DNA of 46,102 nucleotides, from positions 1-46,102 of the forward strand of contig DASPOF010000062.1 of NCBI GenBank assembly GCA_035626155.1, written 5' to 3'. This document shows, piece by piece, positions 29,773-37,935 of this stretch; the first letter of the stretch is position 1, and every line of letters begins with the position of its first letter. Source of the DNA: DASPOF01 sp035626155 (GTDB lineage: Bacteria > Desulfobacterota > Binatia > Binatales > Binataceae). The translations under genes and the position numbers were made by a program. The notes under the pieces were generated by a model, which had not been told where the DNA came from, searched no databases, and saw nothing but the letters and a program-made list of their open reading frames with translations.

Positions 29773-31424
29773 GAAGCTGATCTAAGCTCCCGCACGGTTG
29801 CGCGCTTGTGACCGGTTTCCGCGCGCCGCTCCACCGCCGCCCGGACCAGTCCGCGGAAGAGCGGATGGCAATCGAGCGGCCGCGATTTCAATTCGGGATG
29901 GAACTGGCATCCAAGGAACCACGGATGGCCCTTCAGTTCCATGATTTCGACCAACTGGCCGTCGGGCGACTCGCCGGTCGCGATTAGCCCCGCCTTCTCG
30001 AGGTCCGCGCGGTACCGGTTGTTGACCTCCCAGCGATGGCGATGGCGCTCGGAGATGCGGACGCGGCGATAGAGCGAGTTGGCGAGCGAGCCCGCCTTGA
30101 GCACGCATGGATATGCGCCCAGTCGCATCGTCCCGCCCTTCTTGGTCACGTCCTTCTGCGACTCCATGATGTCGATGACCGGGTCGGGAGTGTCGGGCGC
30201 GTTCTCAGTGGAATTGGCGCGCTTGAGGCCGAGCAGGTCGCGTCCCGCCTCGATCACCATCATATGCAGCCCATAGCAGATGCCCAGGATTGGCACCTGG
30301 TTCTCGCGCGCATAGCGGATCGCGCGAATCATCCCTTCGGTGCCGCGGATGCCGAAACCGCCCGGGACGATAATCGCGTGCGCCTGGGCAAGTCGCGGGC
30401 CGACCTCCTGCTTTTCGAGATCCTCGGAATCGACGTAATCGATCGTGACCTTGGCCTCGTTGGCGATTGCCCCGTGCGCGATCGCCTCGTGGAGGCTCTT
30501 GTACGAATCGACCACGTTGACGTACTTCCCGACCACGGCGATATTGACCTGGACCTTGGGATTCTGCGCGGCCTTCACGATGCGGCGCCATTTGGAGAGA
30601 TTGGGCGCGCCGGTCCAGATGTTCAGTTTCTCGACCACGCGCTGATCGAAGCCCTCATCGTGGAAGTGCAGCGGCACTTCGTAAATCGTCTCGACGTCGC
30701 GCGCCGCGATGACGCAACTCTCCTCGACGTTGCAGAAGTGCGCGATCTTCGCTTTGACCTTCTTGTCGAGCGGGCGATCGCATCGGCACAGCAGGATGTC
30801 GGGCTGAATCCCCAGGCCCGTCAGCTCCTTGACGCTGTGCTGGGTCGGCTTGGTCTTCACTTCGCCGGCGGTCGGGATGTACGGCACGAGCGTGAGATGC
30901 GCGTAGAGCACGTTTTCGCGGCCGAGGTCCCAGCGGAACTCGCGGATCGCCTCGAGGAACGGCAGGCTCTCGATGTCGCCGACGGTGCCGCCGACTTCGA
31001 CGATGCACAGGTCGGCATCCTGGGCGGCATCGGTGATGCGCCGCTTGATCTCATCGGTGATGTGCGGAATCACCTGCACGGTGGCGCCGAGATAATCGCC
31101 GCGGCGCTCCTTCTCGATGACGGTGTCGTAGATCTGGCCGGTCGTGCAGTTGTTGCGCCGGCTCATCGTGGTCTGCACGAAGCGCTCGTAGTGGCCCAGA
31201 TCGAGGTCGGTCTCCGCGCCATCGTCGGTCACGAACACTTCCCCGTGCTGCATCGGGCTCATCGTGCCCGGGTCCACGTTGATGTACGGGTCCATCTTGA
31301 GCAGCGTGACCTTGAGCCCGCGCGCCTCGAGCAGCGCCCCGAGCGAGGCCGCCGCCAGGCCCTTGCCGAGCGATGAGACCACGCCGCCGGTCACGAAGAT
31401 GAACTTGGTTTTGGCTCGTTCCAC
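29769..31424 (-). CDS. pyrG: CTP synthase
   Basis: 551 aa from GTG 31422-31424, chosen because GGGGGAGGG lies just upstream and the protein then opens MERAKTKFIFVTGGVVSSLG like other PyrG. A longer reading from GTG 31445 or ATG 31442 overlaps the kdsB stop. Synthetase domain: VSSLGKGLAAASLGALLEAR, MDPYINVDPGTMSPMQHGEV, FVTDDGAETDLDLGHYERF. Glutaminase domain: VPGGFGIRGTEGMI, then GICYGLHMMVIEAG with the Cys nucleophile, and CQFHPELKSRP with His/Glu of the triad. Makes CTP from UTP, ATP and glutamine, and CTP is the co-substrate of the adjacent KdsB. Confidence 0.96.
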   Translation of the reverse strand: MERAKTKFIFVTGGVVSSLGKGLAAASLGALLEARGLKVTLLKMDPYINVDPGTMSPMQHGEVFVTDDGAETDLDLGHYERFVQTTMSRRNNCTTGQIYDTVIEKERRGDYLGATVQVIPHITDEIKRRITDAAQDADLCIVEVGGTVGDIESLPFLEAIREFRWDLGRENVLYAHLTLVPYIPTAGEVKTKPTQHSVKELTGLGIQPDILLCRCDRPLDKKVKAKIAHFCNVEESCVIAARDVETIYEVPLHFHDEGFDQRVVEKLNIWTGAPNLSKWRRIVKAAQNPKVQVNIAVVGKYVNVVDSYKSLHEAIAHGAIANEAKVTIDYVDSEDLEKQEVGPRLAQAHAIIVPGGFGIRGTEGMIRAIRYARENQVPILGICYGLHMMVIEAGRDLLGLKRANSTENAPDTPDPVIDIMESQKDVTKKGGTMRLGAYPCVLKAGSLANSLYRRVRISERHRHRWEVNNRYRADLEKAGLIATGESPDGQLVEIMELKGHPWFLGCQFHPELKSRPLDCHPLFRGLVRAAVERRAETGHKRATVRELRSAS

Positions 31425-31441
31425 CTTGATTCCCTCCCCCA

Positions 31442-32248
31442 TCACGACCGCCCCGCAGAGGACGCCAGGGAGCGGGCCCTGGCAAGGTCCTCGGCTGTAT
31501 CTACCTCAAGCGACGGCGCCACGGAAGCGACGACCCGGATCCGGTAGCCGTGTTCCAGCGCGCGCAACTGTTCGAGCTTCTCGATTCGTTCCAGCACCCC
31601 TTGTTCAAGCGATGCGAACTTGAGCAGGAAGTCGCGGCGGTAGGCATAGACGCCGATATGGCGAAGCGCCTGGCGCGGAATGCCGCCATCGCGCGGATGC
31701 GGGATCGGGCTTCGCGAGAAGTAAAGCGCGTTGCCATCGAAGCCGCACACGACTTTCACCACGTTGGGATTGTTCCATTCGTGCGCGTCCGCGATCGGCG
31801 TTGCGAGCGTCGCCATCGCGATCGATTCATCCGCGCGCATCGGCGCCGCGAGCGCATCGAGGTCGGCCGGATCGATGAACGGCAGATCGCCCTGGACGTT
31901 GATATACACGCCCGCGCGAATTTTCCCCGCGACCTCGGCGATCCGGTCGGTGCCGCTCTGATGCGCCGGTGAGGTCATGATCGCCTCGCCGCCCGCGGCC
32001 GTCACTGAATCGCGAATCCGCCCGTCGTCGGTCGCGACGATCACCCGATCGATCGAATGCGCCTTCGCCGCCTGCTGCCAGACTCGAACCACCATCGGCA
32101 ACCCTGCGATGTCCGCGACCGCCTTTGCAGGCAGCCGGGTGGAGGCATAACGCGCCGGAATGACGGCGATTACTTTCGCGTCGGGCAGATGATTACTCCG
32201 GGAGATAGGGTTGGGAACCGAAGGCGCACAATCCAAGCTATCCGCCAC
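31442..32248 (-). CDS. kdsB: 3-deoxy-manno-octulosonate cytidylyltransferase
   Basis: 268 aa. Activates Kdo with CTP to CMP-Kdo. VIAVIPARYASTRLPAKAVA is the nucleotide-binding loop; HQSGTDRIAEVAGKIRAGVY, INVQGDLPFIDPADLDAL and NALYFSRSPIPHPRDGGIPR are canonical blocks, and the end has APSLEVDTAEDLARARSL. The N-terminal extension of about 24 residues (MADSLDCAPSVPNPIS...) may be over-called. First gene of the operon with pyrG and kdsA, grouping CTP supply with Kdo activation. Confidence 0.95.
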   Translation of the reverse strand: MADSLDCAPSVPNPISRSNHLPDAKVIAVIPARYASTRLPAKAVADIAGLPMVVRVWQQAAKAHSIDRVIVATDDGRIRDSVTAAGGEAIMTSPAHQSGTDRIAEVAGKIRAGVYINVQGDLPFIDPADLDALAAPMRADESIAMATLATPIADAHEWNNPNVVKVVCGFDGNALYFSRSPIPHPRDGGIPRQALRHIGVYAYRRDFLLKFASLEQGVLERIEKLEQLRALEHGYRIRVVASVAPSLEVDTAEDLARARSLASSAGRS

Positions 32249-32402
32249 ATGGAGCTGCTGTCAATTTGAGGGCGCAGGTTTTTCCAACAAGCTGCCCGCC
32301 TGCAGAAGCCACCCTCGCGCTGCGATTGGCGGACGTGGCGCGCGCGCCGGCTTTCCCCGGATTAGCTCGGGGCCGCGCGCTGCCTGATTGGCGAGGCGGA
32401 AC

Positions 32403-32564
32403 CAGCAGGTTGGTGATAAATCACAGCTTGCTCCCCCTCTCTTATCTCCCCCGGAAATGACCGGGGGAGATAAGAGAGGGGAAAGAAGCCGTCTTTTACG
32501 CAGGATGTTGAGACCGCAATCCGGACGAACTGCTATGCTCTCGCTCTTCTCAACAGCCTGCTAG
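32403..32564 (-). repeat. 155-bp dispersed repeat, copy B
   Basis: Reverse-strand reading starts TAGCAGGCTGTTGAGAA (32563 downward) and has the inverse arm GCAGGATGTTGAGA at 32500-32513. The CCCCCGG/CCGGGGG hairpin follows near 32446-32466, and the unit ends near GGTTGGTGATAAATCACAG at about 32407-32425. It is co-linear with copy A in opposite orientation. As in copy A, the first TAG is the stop codon of the gene beside it, here the 41-aa basic protein. Confidence 0.75.
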
Positions 32565-32686
32565 CGGCCGCGCAGGCGCGTCTTGCGCAGCCTGCGCTTT
32601 CGCGCCTTGGCCTGTATGGGATTGGTGCGGCGCTTGCGCGCGAGTTTCCGATTCCTGCGATTGCGCTGGCGGGAAGCTTGGTTCAT
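32561..32686 (-). CDS. 41-aa very basic protein coupled to the D,D-carboxypeptidase
   Basis: ATG 32684-32686 overlaps the carboxypeptidase TGA (caATGAac). The product reads MNQASRQRNRRNRKLARKRR TNPIQAKARKRRLRKTRLRG R, about half Arg/Lys with no acidic residue. The start-stop overlap and even spacing support a real gene. Its composition suggests nucleic-acid or ribosome binding, or interaction with an anionic cell-wall polymer; no family was recognised. Its stop TAG is supplied by the edge of repeat copy B. Confidence 0.6.
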   Translation of the reverse strand: MNQASRQRNRRNRKLARKRRTNPIQAKARKRRLRKTRLRGR

Positions 32687-33984
32687 TGGTTCTCCTGGAC
32701 CGGGACCACGGCCGGCGGACGGATCGCGCTCCACGCATCGCCACCGTACTGCGCCGATGGCTGCCGCTGGCCATCCCACGAATCGCTGCCGTATTGCCCC
32801 TGCTCGACCGGCTGGCCCACGGCGATTGGGCTAACAGCCGAGATCTCGTTCAACACCCCGCCATGATCGTGCGCGACGACGCGGCCGAGTTCCTCGCCGG
32901 TTTTCACCGGTCCGGCGATTCGCGGCGGCACTTCGTATTCGACTTTCAATCCGGCGACATTGTCCTTGGGCAGCACGACTATCAGGTCGCGCTGGGCGAC
33001 CGGCTGTATCAACGGCCCCGATTCAACCTGGACCTGAACCGGAAGCGGCTCGCCCGATCGCAGCAGCGAGACCGCGGTGTAACGATCGAATCCCCAGTCG
33101 AGCAACTTTGCCGCCTGCGCAAAACGCTGCTGATTCGATGCCGCGCCCAGCACGACGGCGATCAGCCTCATGTTTCCGCGTTTGGCGGTGGCGGTCAGGT
33201 TGAAGCCGGCCTGCGAGGTAAACCCGGTCTTGAGTCCATCGCATCCGTAGAAGTGCCCGACCAGGTGGTTGGTATTGTGCAGCATGCATATGCCGCCGTC
33301 GAAATCCGCCTCTTCCTGACTCGACCATTGCAGGAGGCTGGTGTTCCTGATGATTGCACGCGCGACGGTCGCGAGATCTCGCGCATTGGTAAAGTCCGCA
33401 TCGTGCGCAGGACGCGGCGGAAGGCCGTCGACCGTGTGATATTCGGTGTGCGCCATCCCCAGGCTTCGCGCGCGCTCGTTCATCATCAGGACCGTCGCTT
33501 CGACCGAGCCGCCGATCTTCTCGGCGACCGCGACCGCCGCGTCGTTGGCCGACTTGATGAGGGCGGCCTTCATCAGCTCGCCGAGCGGATACACCTGCCC
33601 CTCGAGCAGCCCGACCCGTGAGCCGCCGGTGTGCCCCGAACGCTCGGAGACCCGCACCGGATCGTCGAGCTTGACTCGCCCCGCCCGTATCTGGTCCGAC
33701 GCGACCAGCAGCAGCATCATTTTGGCCATCGATGCGGGGGGCCATTGCATGTCGGAGTTGAATTCGTACAAGACCTTTCCGCTCTCGGCATCCTCGAGCA
33801 AAGCACCCTTGTAGGCGGGAGCATTGCTCTGGCTCTGGTGGCGCTTGCCATGCGCGGCGGCCTTGTGCTTCGAGTGATGTACAGCCGCGGCCGCCGGCGC
33901 GGCACGAAGCACCGCCAGTGCGGCGCCGAGCGCTATCGCACAAAGGATCCACGAAGAATTCCGCCGCTCAGCCAATTCCACCAC
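32683..33984 (-). CDS. dacA: D-alanyl-D-alanine carboxypeptidase (PBP5/6 type)
   Basis: 433 aa with signal peptide (MVELAERRNSSWILCAIALG ... AAPAAAA), then a His/Lys-rich linker. Penicillin-binding motifs are complete: SMAK (S85, K88) in WPPASMAKMMLLLVASDQ, SAN in LIKSANDAAVAVAEKIGG, and KTG in CDGLKTGFTSQAGFNLTATA. A C-terminal beta domain and a long Gln/Pro-rich tail follow (VEQGQYGSDSWDGQRQPSAQ). Trims the terminal D-Ala from peptidoglycan pentapeptides in the periplasm. There is no obvious C-terminal amphipathic anchor; the tail is longer than in E. coli PBP5. Confidence 0.92.
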   Translation of the reverse strand: MVELAERRNSSWILCAIALGAALAVLRAAPAAAAVHHSKHKAAAHGKRHQSQSNAPAYKGALLEDAESGKVLYEFNSDMQWPPASMAKMMLLLVASDQIRAGRVKLDDPVRVSERSGHTGGSRVGLLEGQVYPLGELMKAALIKSANDAAVAVAEKIGGSVEATVLMMNERARSLGMAHTEYHTVDGLPPRPAHDADFTNARDLATVARAIIRNTSLLQWSSQEEADFDGGICMLHNTNHLVGHFYGCDGLKTGFTSQAGFNLTATAKRGNMRLIAVVLGAASNQQRFAQAAKLLDWGFDRYTAVSLLRSGEPLPVQVQVESGPLIQPVAQRDLIVVLPKDNVAGLKVEYEVPPRIAGPVKTGEELGRVVAHDHGGVLNEISAVSPIAVGQPVEQGQYGSDSWDGQRQPSAQYGGDAWSAIRPPAVVPVQENQ

Positions 33985-34020
33985 CTTCGCTTCCTTTATA
34001 CCCCCAGATCGGTGCCACGC

Positions 34021-34758
34021 TCAGGGCTCACGCGCGAAACCGCTCTCGGGCTTGGGACCTTTCAGCTCTCCACGCTCGACTCGGCCGAGGATGTCCAGAT
34101 TGGCGCGGGCGGGCGCGTAATCCGGATTGGCCTGAACCAGCTCGGTCCACTCCTGGCTCGCGCGCCGGTATTTGCCTTCCTCGGCGAAAATCGCACCCAG
34201 CGTATTGTGCGCATCGGGCTGGTCAGGATCGATTTGCAGCGAAACCAGAACCTCCTGCTCCGCCCTCTCCGGCATCCCGCGCCGCTCGTAGGCGAGCGCG
34301 AGGTTGAAGTGCGTCTCGGGCCGGTCCGGGGCGAGCAGCGTGGCGAGTCTCAGCACCTCGGTCGCATCGCGCAATTGTCCGTTCTCGAGGTAGAGGAGCC
34401 CGAGGTTGAGGAACAGTTGCCAGTCCTCGAGGCCCAGGTTCACGGCCCTTTGGTACTCGGATAACTCCTGGCGATGCTCGCCCAGGAGCCCGTAAGCGAA
34501 GCCGAGATGGTAATGAGCCAGCGCGTTCGATGGCTCGCGCTGGATTACGATGAGGTGGCGCCGGATCGCCTCCGGGTAGTCCTCCATTCCCAGATAGTAG
34601 TCTGCCAGCGGATCGCAGACCTGGGTGTCGGATGAGGCGCCGCTTACCGTCGCACGCGCCGTCGCCGGCCATTGAAGGACCAGCGCAAGAAGCAACGCGA
34701 GAAAGAGCCCCGCCCCAGAATTGCGTGCCAATTTCTTAACGCTCGCGGAGCCACTCAC
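34021..34758 (-). CDS. Secreted TPR-repeat protein
   Basis: 245 aa. A hydrophobic signal (AGLFLALLLALVLQWPATAR A) is followed by consecutive tetratricopeptide units: PLADYYLGMEDYPEAIRRHL, NALAHYHLGFAYGLLGEHRQ, WQLFLNLGLLYLENGQLRDA, ETHFNLALAYERRGMPERAE, DAHNTLGAIFAEEGKYRRAS. About five repeats form a protein-binding superhelix, probably periplasmic. It is upstream of dacA on the same strand, 36 bases away, so may be co-transcribed and assist cell-wall enzymes; that link is inferred. Stretch 34759-34945 is empty. Confidence 0.82.
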   Translation of the reverse strand: MSGSASVKKLARNSGAGLFLALLLALVLQWPATARATVSGASSDTQVCDPLADYYLGMEDYPEAIRRHLIVIQREPSNALAHYHLGFAYGLLGEHRQELSEYQRAVNLGLEDWQLFLNLGLLYLENGQLRDATEVLRLATLLAPDRPETHFNLALAYERRGMPERAEQEVLVSLQIDPDQPDAHNTLGAIFAEEGKYRRASQEWTELVQANPDYAPARANLDILGRVERGELKGPKPESGFAREP

Positions 34759-34945
34759 ACGGGCGTACTAGCGATGGTAGCAGGAAAATCGTCCGAGAAA
34801 AAAGCGCGGCACGGCTGCACGTCACGCAATCGAAAATGGCGCGCGTGCACCGCCGGCCGCCAACCGGTTGTTCCGATCCGATCGGCGGCCGGCCGCGTTG
34901 CGGAAACCGAGGGTCCTCGGTTTCCCGATCCTTCGCGTTGCTAAA

Positions 34946-35197
34946 TTACGGCGTTGCCGGGGAAGGCGCAGCCGCCGGGGACGCAGCCCCCTCGGCCGCC
35001 TTCTTCGCCTTGTGGTGATGCTTCTTCGCCGGCTTCGCACTGGCTTCCGCAGCCGGGCTTGCTTCCGCCGCCGGGCTCGCGGCTGCTGCCGCCGGGCTCG
35101 CCGCCGCTGCTGCGGGGCTGGCATCCTGGGCGAAGGCCGGGAGGGCGAGGGCGCTGGCGAACACAGCAGCAGTCAGAATCGAGAGGGTGCGCTTCAT
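34946..35197 (-). CDS. Small secreted Ala/Pro/Ser-repeat protein
   Basis: 83 aa. A classic signal peptide (MKRTLSILTAAVFASALALP AFA) is followed by repeats of ASPAAAA/ASPAAE and a Lys/His-rich patch KPAKKHHHKAKK. Low complexity, no domain. A similar ASPAA-rich lipoprotein is encoded at 43600-43791. The unit 35198-35443 upstream has no recognisable feature. Confidence 0.6.
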   Translation of the reverse strand: MKRTLSILTAAVFASALALPAFAQDASPAAAAASPAAAAASPAAEASPAAEASAKPAKKHHHKAKKAAEGAASPAAAPSPATP

Positions 35198-35443
35198 ATC
35201 CTTTTGGTCTCCTTCAACCTGGGCGGCCCTTCAGCGAGCCGCGCATCGCAAAGCATATAGCCATTGCCGTGCCATTAACGCAACCGCTCCGAAGGCGCGA
35301 AACTAGCGGATTTTCTCCCGATGCGGGGGCATCGGAGTGAACGATTCGGTCCAGCATTAACCCCTTTGCGTCGTTCGATCCCCGTTTCTTACAGCCTGCC
35401 GGCACGCGCGAACCGCGCCCGCGAAAGGGCGGACGCGCATGAA

Positions 35444-36178
35444 TCACCTGTGCGCCCCGGCGCTCCGGCGCTCGGCGCGCAGCTCTCCGAAGAGTTGAAA
35501 CAGCTCCTTGAAGGCGCGCGCCACGACGCGGAGATTCGCTCCCGACTGCTCGCCAGCCAGCCGGGGCAGATGTTGCACCTCGACCTCGCAAACCTTTGCG
35601 CTACGGCCCGCAATCCGCGCCATCAGCTCGGTCGATATCATCGCCCCGTGCGCGCGCAACTCCATCCCGTCGAGCACCTCGCGCTTGAACAGTTTGAATC
35701 CGCAATCGATGTCGCTGATGGTTACGCCGAGAAGCACGCGCACGAGCGTCGTCCACGCTTTGCCGTTGATCCGCCGCATTAGGGGGTCCGCCCGGCGCAC
35801 GCGATGGCCGCATACGACGTCGTACTCGGGCATCCGCGCCGCGAGCTTTCGCACGTCTGCGGGATCGAACTGCCCATCGCCGTCCGAGAGCAACACGTAA
35901 GGCATCCGCGCCGCGCGAATCCCCGAGATGACCGCGCCCCCGTACCCGCGATTGATCTCGTGATGAACCACGCGGACGTGGGGATCGGCGCTTGCGAGCC
36001 GATCGGCGATTTCTCCGGTGTGGTCGCGGCTGCCGTCATCGACCACGATCACCTCGTACTCATCGGCGACGTTAGGCAATTCGGCCAGATAGCCGCGCAC
36101 GACGCGCTCGACGTTGGCTTCCTCGTTGTGCGAGGGAAGAAAAACGCTGAGGCCGGACAGACGTGAGGTGGAATTCAT
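35444..36178 (-). CDS. Family 2 glycosyltransferase (dolichol-phosphate mannosyltransferase-like)
   Basis: 244 aa, GT-A fold without membrane tail. LSVFLPSHNEEANVERVVRG opens the Rossmann-like half, EVIVVDDGSRDHTGEIADRL binds the nucleotide, and YVLLSDGDGQFDPADVRKLA carries the D-x-D metal motif. GFKLFKREVLDGMELRAHGA and a charged C-terminus follow. It resembles polyisoprenyl-phosphate glycosyltransferases that feed envelope glycans. The start ATG at 36178 gives MNSTSRLSGLSVFLPSHN. Confidence 0.87.
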   Translation of the reverse strand: MNSTSRLSGLSVFLPSHNEEANVERVVRGYLAELPNVADEYEVIVVDDGSRDHTGEIADRLASADPHVRVVHHEINRGYGGAVISGIRAARMPYVLLSDGDGQFDPADVRKLAARMPEYDVVCGHRVRRADPLMRRINGKAWTTLVRVLLGVTISDIDCGFKLFKREVLDGMELRAHGAMISTELMARIAGRSAKVCEVEVQHLPRLAGEQSGANLRVVARAFKELFQLFGELRAERRSAGAHR

Positions 36179-36273
36179 CGACTTGACTCGCAGTTATACG
36201 GGGCGCCGCGCTGGATGCGCCAGTCGCGCGCACCTGCGGCACCCGAGCACCCGGCGCATCCGGCCGGCTACGC

Positions 36274-36750
36274 TTACTCACCGATTTCGCGGTAACCGCC
36301 CCGGTAGAACAGGAGCGGCTTCGCTTCGCGCGTTTCCCCCTGAAGGACCTCGCCGAGGAAAATCGTGTGGTCGCCGCCGTCCAGCCCGTTCACGATCGCG
36401 CATTCGAGGTAGCCGAGCGTTCCATCGAGGATCGGAGCGCCGTTGGCGCCGATGCGATGGCTCACTCCCTCGAACTTGTTCCCGCCGCTGATCGCGAATC
36501 GCCGCGAGATGTGCTCCTGGCTGGATGCGAGGATATTGACGGTGAAGACCCTGCTTTCCTCGAAGGACGGATAGCTTTCCGACTTCTTGTCCACGCAAAT
36601 CAACAGCAGCGGCGGGACCAGCGACACCGACGTCACCGAGTTCGCGGTCAGGCCGTGCAATTTACCGGTCTTGCTGCGGGTCGTGATGACGGTGACGCCG
36701 GTCGCAAAATGACCCATGACCCGGCGCAATTCGTTCTTTTCGATTGGCAT
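36274..36750 (-). CDS. Flavin reductase (FMN-binding split barrel, HpaC-like)
   Basis: 158 aa from ATG 36750 (MPIEKNELRRVMGHFATGVT); five more codons upstream are possible. FATGVTVITTRSKTGKLHGL TANSVTSVSLVPPLLLICVD is the split-barrel FMN site, FTVNILASSQEHISRRFA and LDGGDHTIFLGEVLQGE are typical of NAD(P)H:flavin reductases that supply FMNH2/FADH2 to a monooxygenase. No oxygenase partner is next to it, so the recipient is unknown. Confidence 0.9.
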   Translation of the reverse strand: MPIEKNELRRVMGHFATGVTVITTRSKTGKLHGLTANSVTSVSLVPPLLLICVDKKSESYPSFEESRVFTVNILASSQEHISRRFAISGGNKFEGVSHRIGANGAPILDGTLGYLECAIVNGLDGGDHTIFLGEVLQGETREAKPLLFYRGGYREIGE

Positions 36751-36993
36751 TGCGGTCGGCCGCACTCGAATGCTACCAGACGGTTTCGCGGACGGTCAAT
36801 TTGAGAGTTCGCGGCCCGCGCCGGCGGCGATCGCACGCAAACGGGTGCGGCTTAGGCAGCGATCGCGCGGGCAGGAGTGCGATCTACGAGTTTGCGGGCG
36901 GGGTTTTCAGGCATGGCGCGGGATCACACTGTCGGAATTGACCGGCGCGACGATGCTTCCCAAAATATACGATGCGGGAGGGGTGCGGCCAGG

Positions 36994-37893
36994 ATGATGG
37001 CGAAAATGCAGGCGACGATAGCGCGCATCGCGGCGGCGGTCACCATCGCAATCGCGATGTCGGCGGCGCGGGCTCATCCGCAGGAACAACCGCCATCGCC
37101 ATCGGCGCCGGCTTCCGCGCCGACCGCATCGGCCGCGCCGGCTCCGCAAGCGGCTCCCACAGTCGCGCCAGGATGGGGACCGCAGGCTGGGATGGCGACT
37201 TATGCCGCCCCGGCAAATCCGTCGCCAAGCGCCGCGCCGGCTCCGCAAGCGAATTCGGCGGTCGCGCCAGGGTGGGGACCGCAGGCCGGGATGGCGACCT
37301 ATACCGCCCCTGCAATTCCGCCCCCAAGCGCCGCGCCGACGATCGACGGCGTCGAAGCTGACGCGGTATCTCCGACCAAATCCGGACTGACTCCCGGCGA
37401 GCGCGCGTTCGAGGAAACCAGGGACGACTCCTACCTCGACTCGGTGAACTGGGCGGTGATGGTCTACAAGTCGCGCCACAAGTTAGTCGCCTATTACAAG
37501 GGCCGGCTCTACCGCGCGTATCATGCGGTGTTTGGCCGCAGCCTCGAACCGGGCGCCAAGCTCTATGAGGGCGATCGGCGCACGCCCGAGGGCGTCTATA
37601 CGATCGTCCAGAAATATCCGAGCCGCCGCTGGCGATGGTTCCTCAGGCTCAACTACCCGAACATGCTCGACCGCCGGCGCTACGACAATCTGCGCGATCA
37701 CGAGGTTCTGCCGGTTGCGGGCGGCCGCATCGTCGGCGCAGGCGGCCGCATCGGCATCCACGGCACCGACAATCCGCGCCTCAACCGCGACGACGTCAAC
37801 TGGACCACCGGTTGCATCTCCCTGGACAATACCGACATCAGCGAGCTTAACCGGATTCTTCCCATCGGGACGGTAGTGATAATCAGACCGTAG
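36994..37893 (+). CDS. L,D-transpeptidase (YkuD domain) with tandem linker repeats
   Basis: 299 aa from ATG 36994 (MMAKMQATIARIAAAVTIAI, a signal peptide). The upstream frame to 36877 lacks sense. A Pro/Ala linker includes a 33-residue unit repeated twice (VAPGWGPQAGMATY...). The C-terminal half is YkuD: VMVYKSRHKLVAYYKGRLYR, RRTPEGVYTIVQKYPSRRWR, then the active site IGIHGTDNPRLNRDDVNWTT GCISLDN with His and the catalytic Cys. It forms 3-3 or lipoprotein cross-links in peptidoglycan. Divergent from the flavin reductase. Confidence 0.88.
   Translation: MMAKMQATIARIAAAVTIAIAMSAARAHPQEQPPSPSAPASAPTASAAPAPQAAPTVAPGWGPQAGMATYAAPANPSPSAAPAPQANSAVAPGWGPQAGMATYTAPAIPPPSAAPTIDGVEADAVSPTKSGLTPGERAFEETRDDSYLDSVNWAVMVYKSRHKLVAYYKGRLYRAYHAVFGRSLEPGAKLYEGDRRTPEGVYTIVQKYPSRRWRWFLRLNYPNMLDRRRYDNLRDHEVLPVAGGRIVGAGGRIGIHGTDNPRLNRDDVNWTTGCISLDNTDISELNRILPIGTVVIIRP
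37141..37338 (+). repeat. Two tandem 99-bp repeats in the L,D-transpeptidase linker
   Basis: Units begin GCTCCGCAAGCG at 37141 and 37240. They share CGCCAGG(A/G)TGGGGACCGC and GGGATGGCGAC. Both are in frame (33 codons each), so copy number could vary without breaking the protein. Confidence 0.85.
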
Positions 37894-37935
37894 CGCTTGC
37901 GATCCGCGAGCACCGGCGGTCCGAGGAAAAACGAA

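Noticed and set aside
37141..37338. CRISPR-like array
   Set aside because: Only two in-frame 99-bp protein repeats with no spacers.
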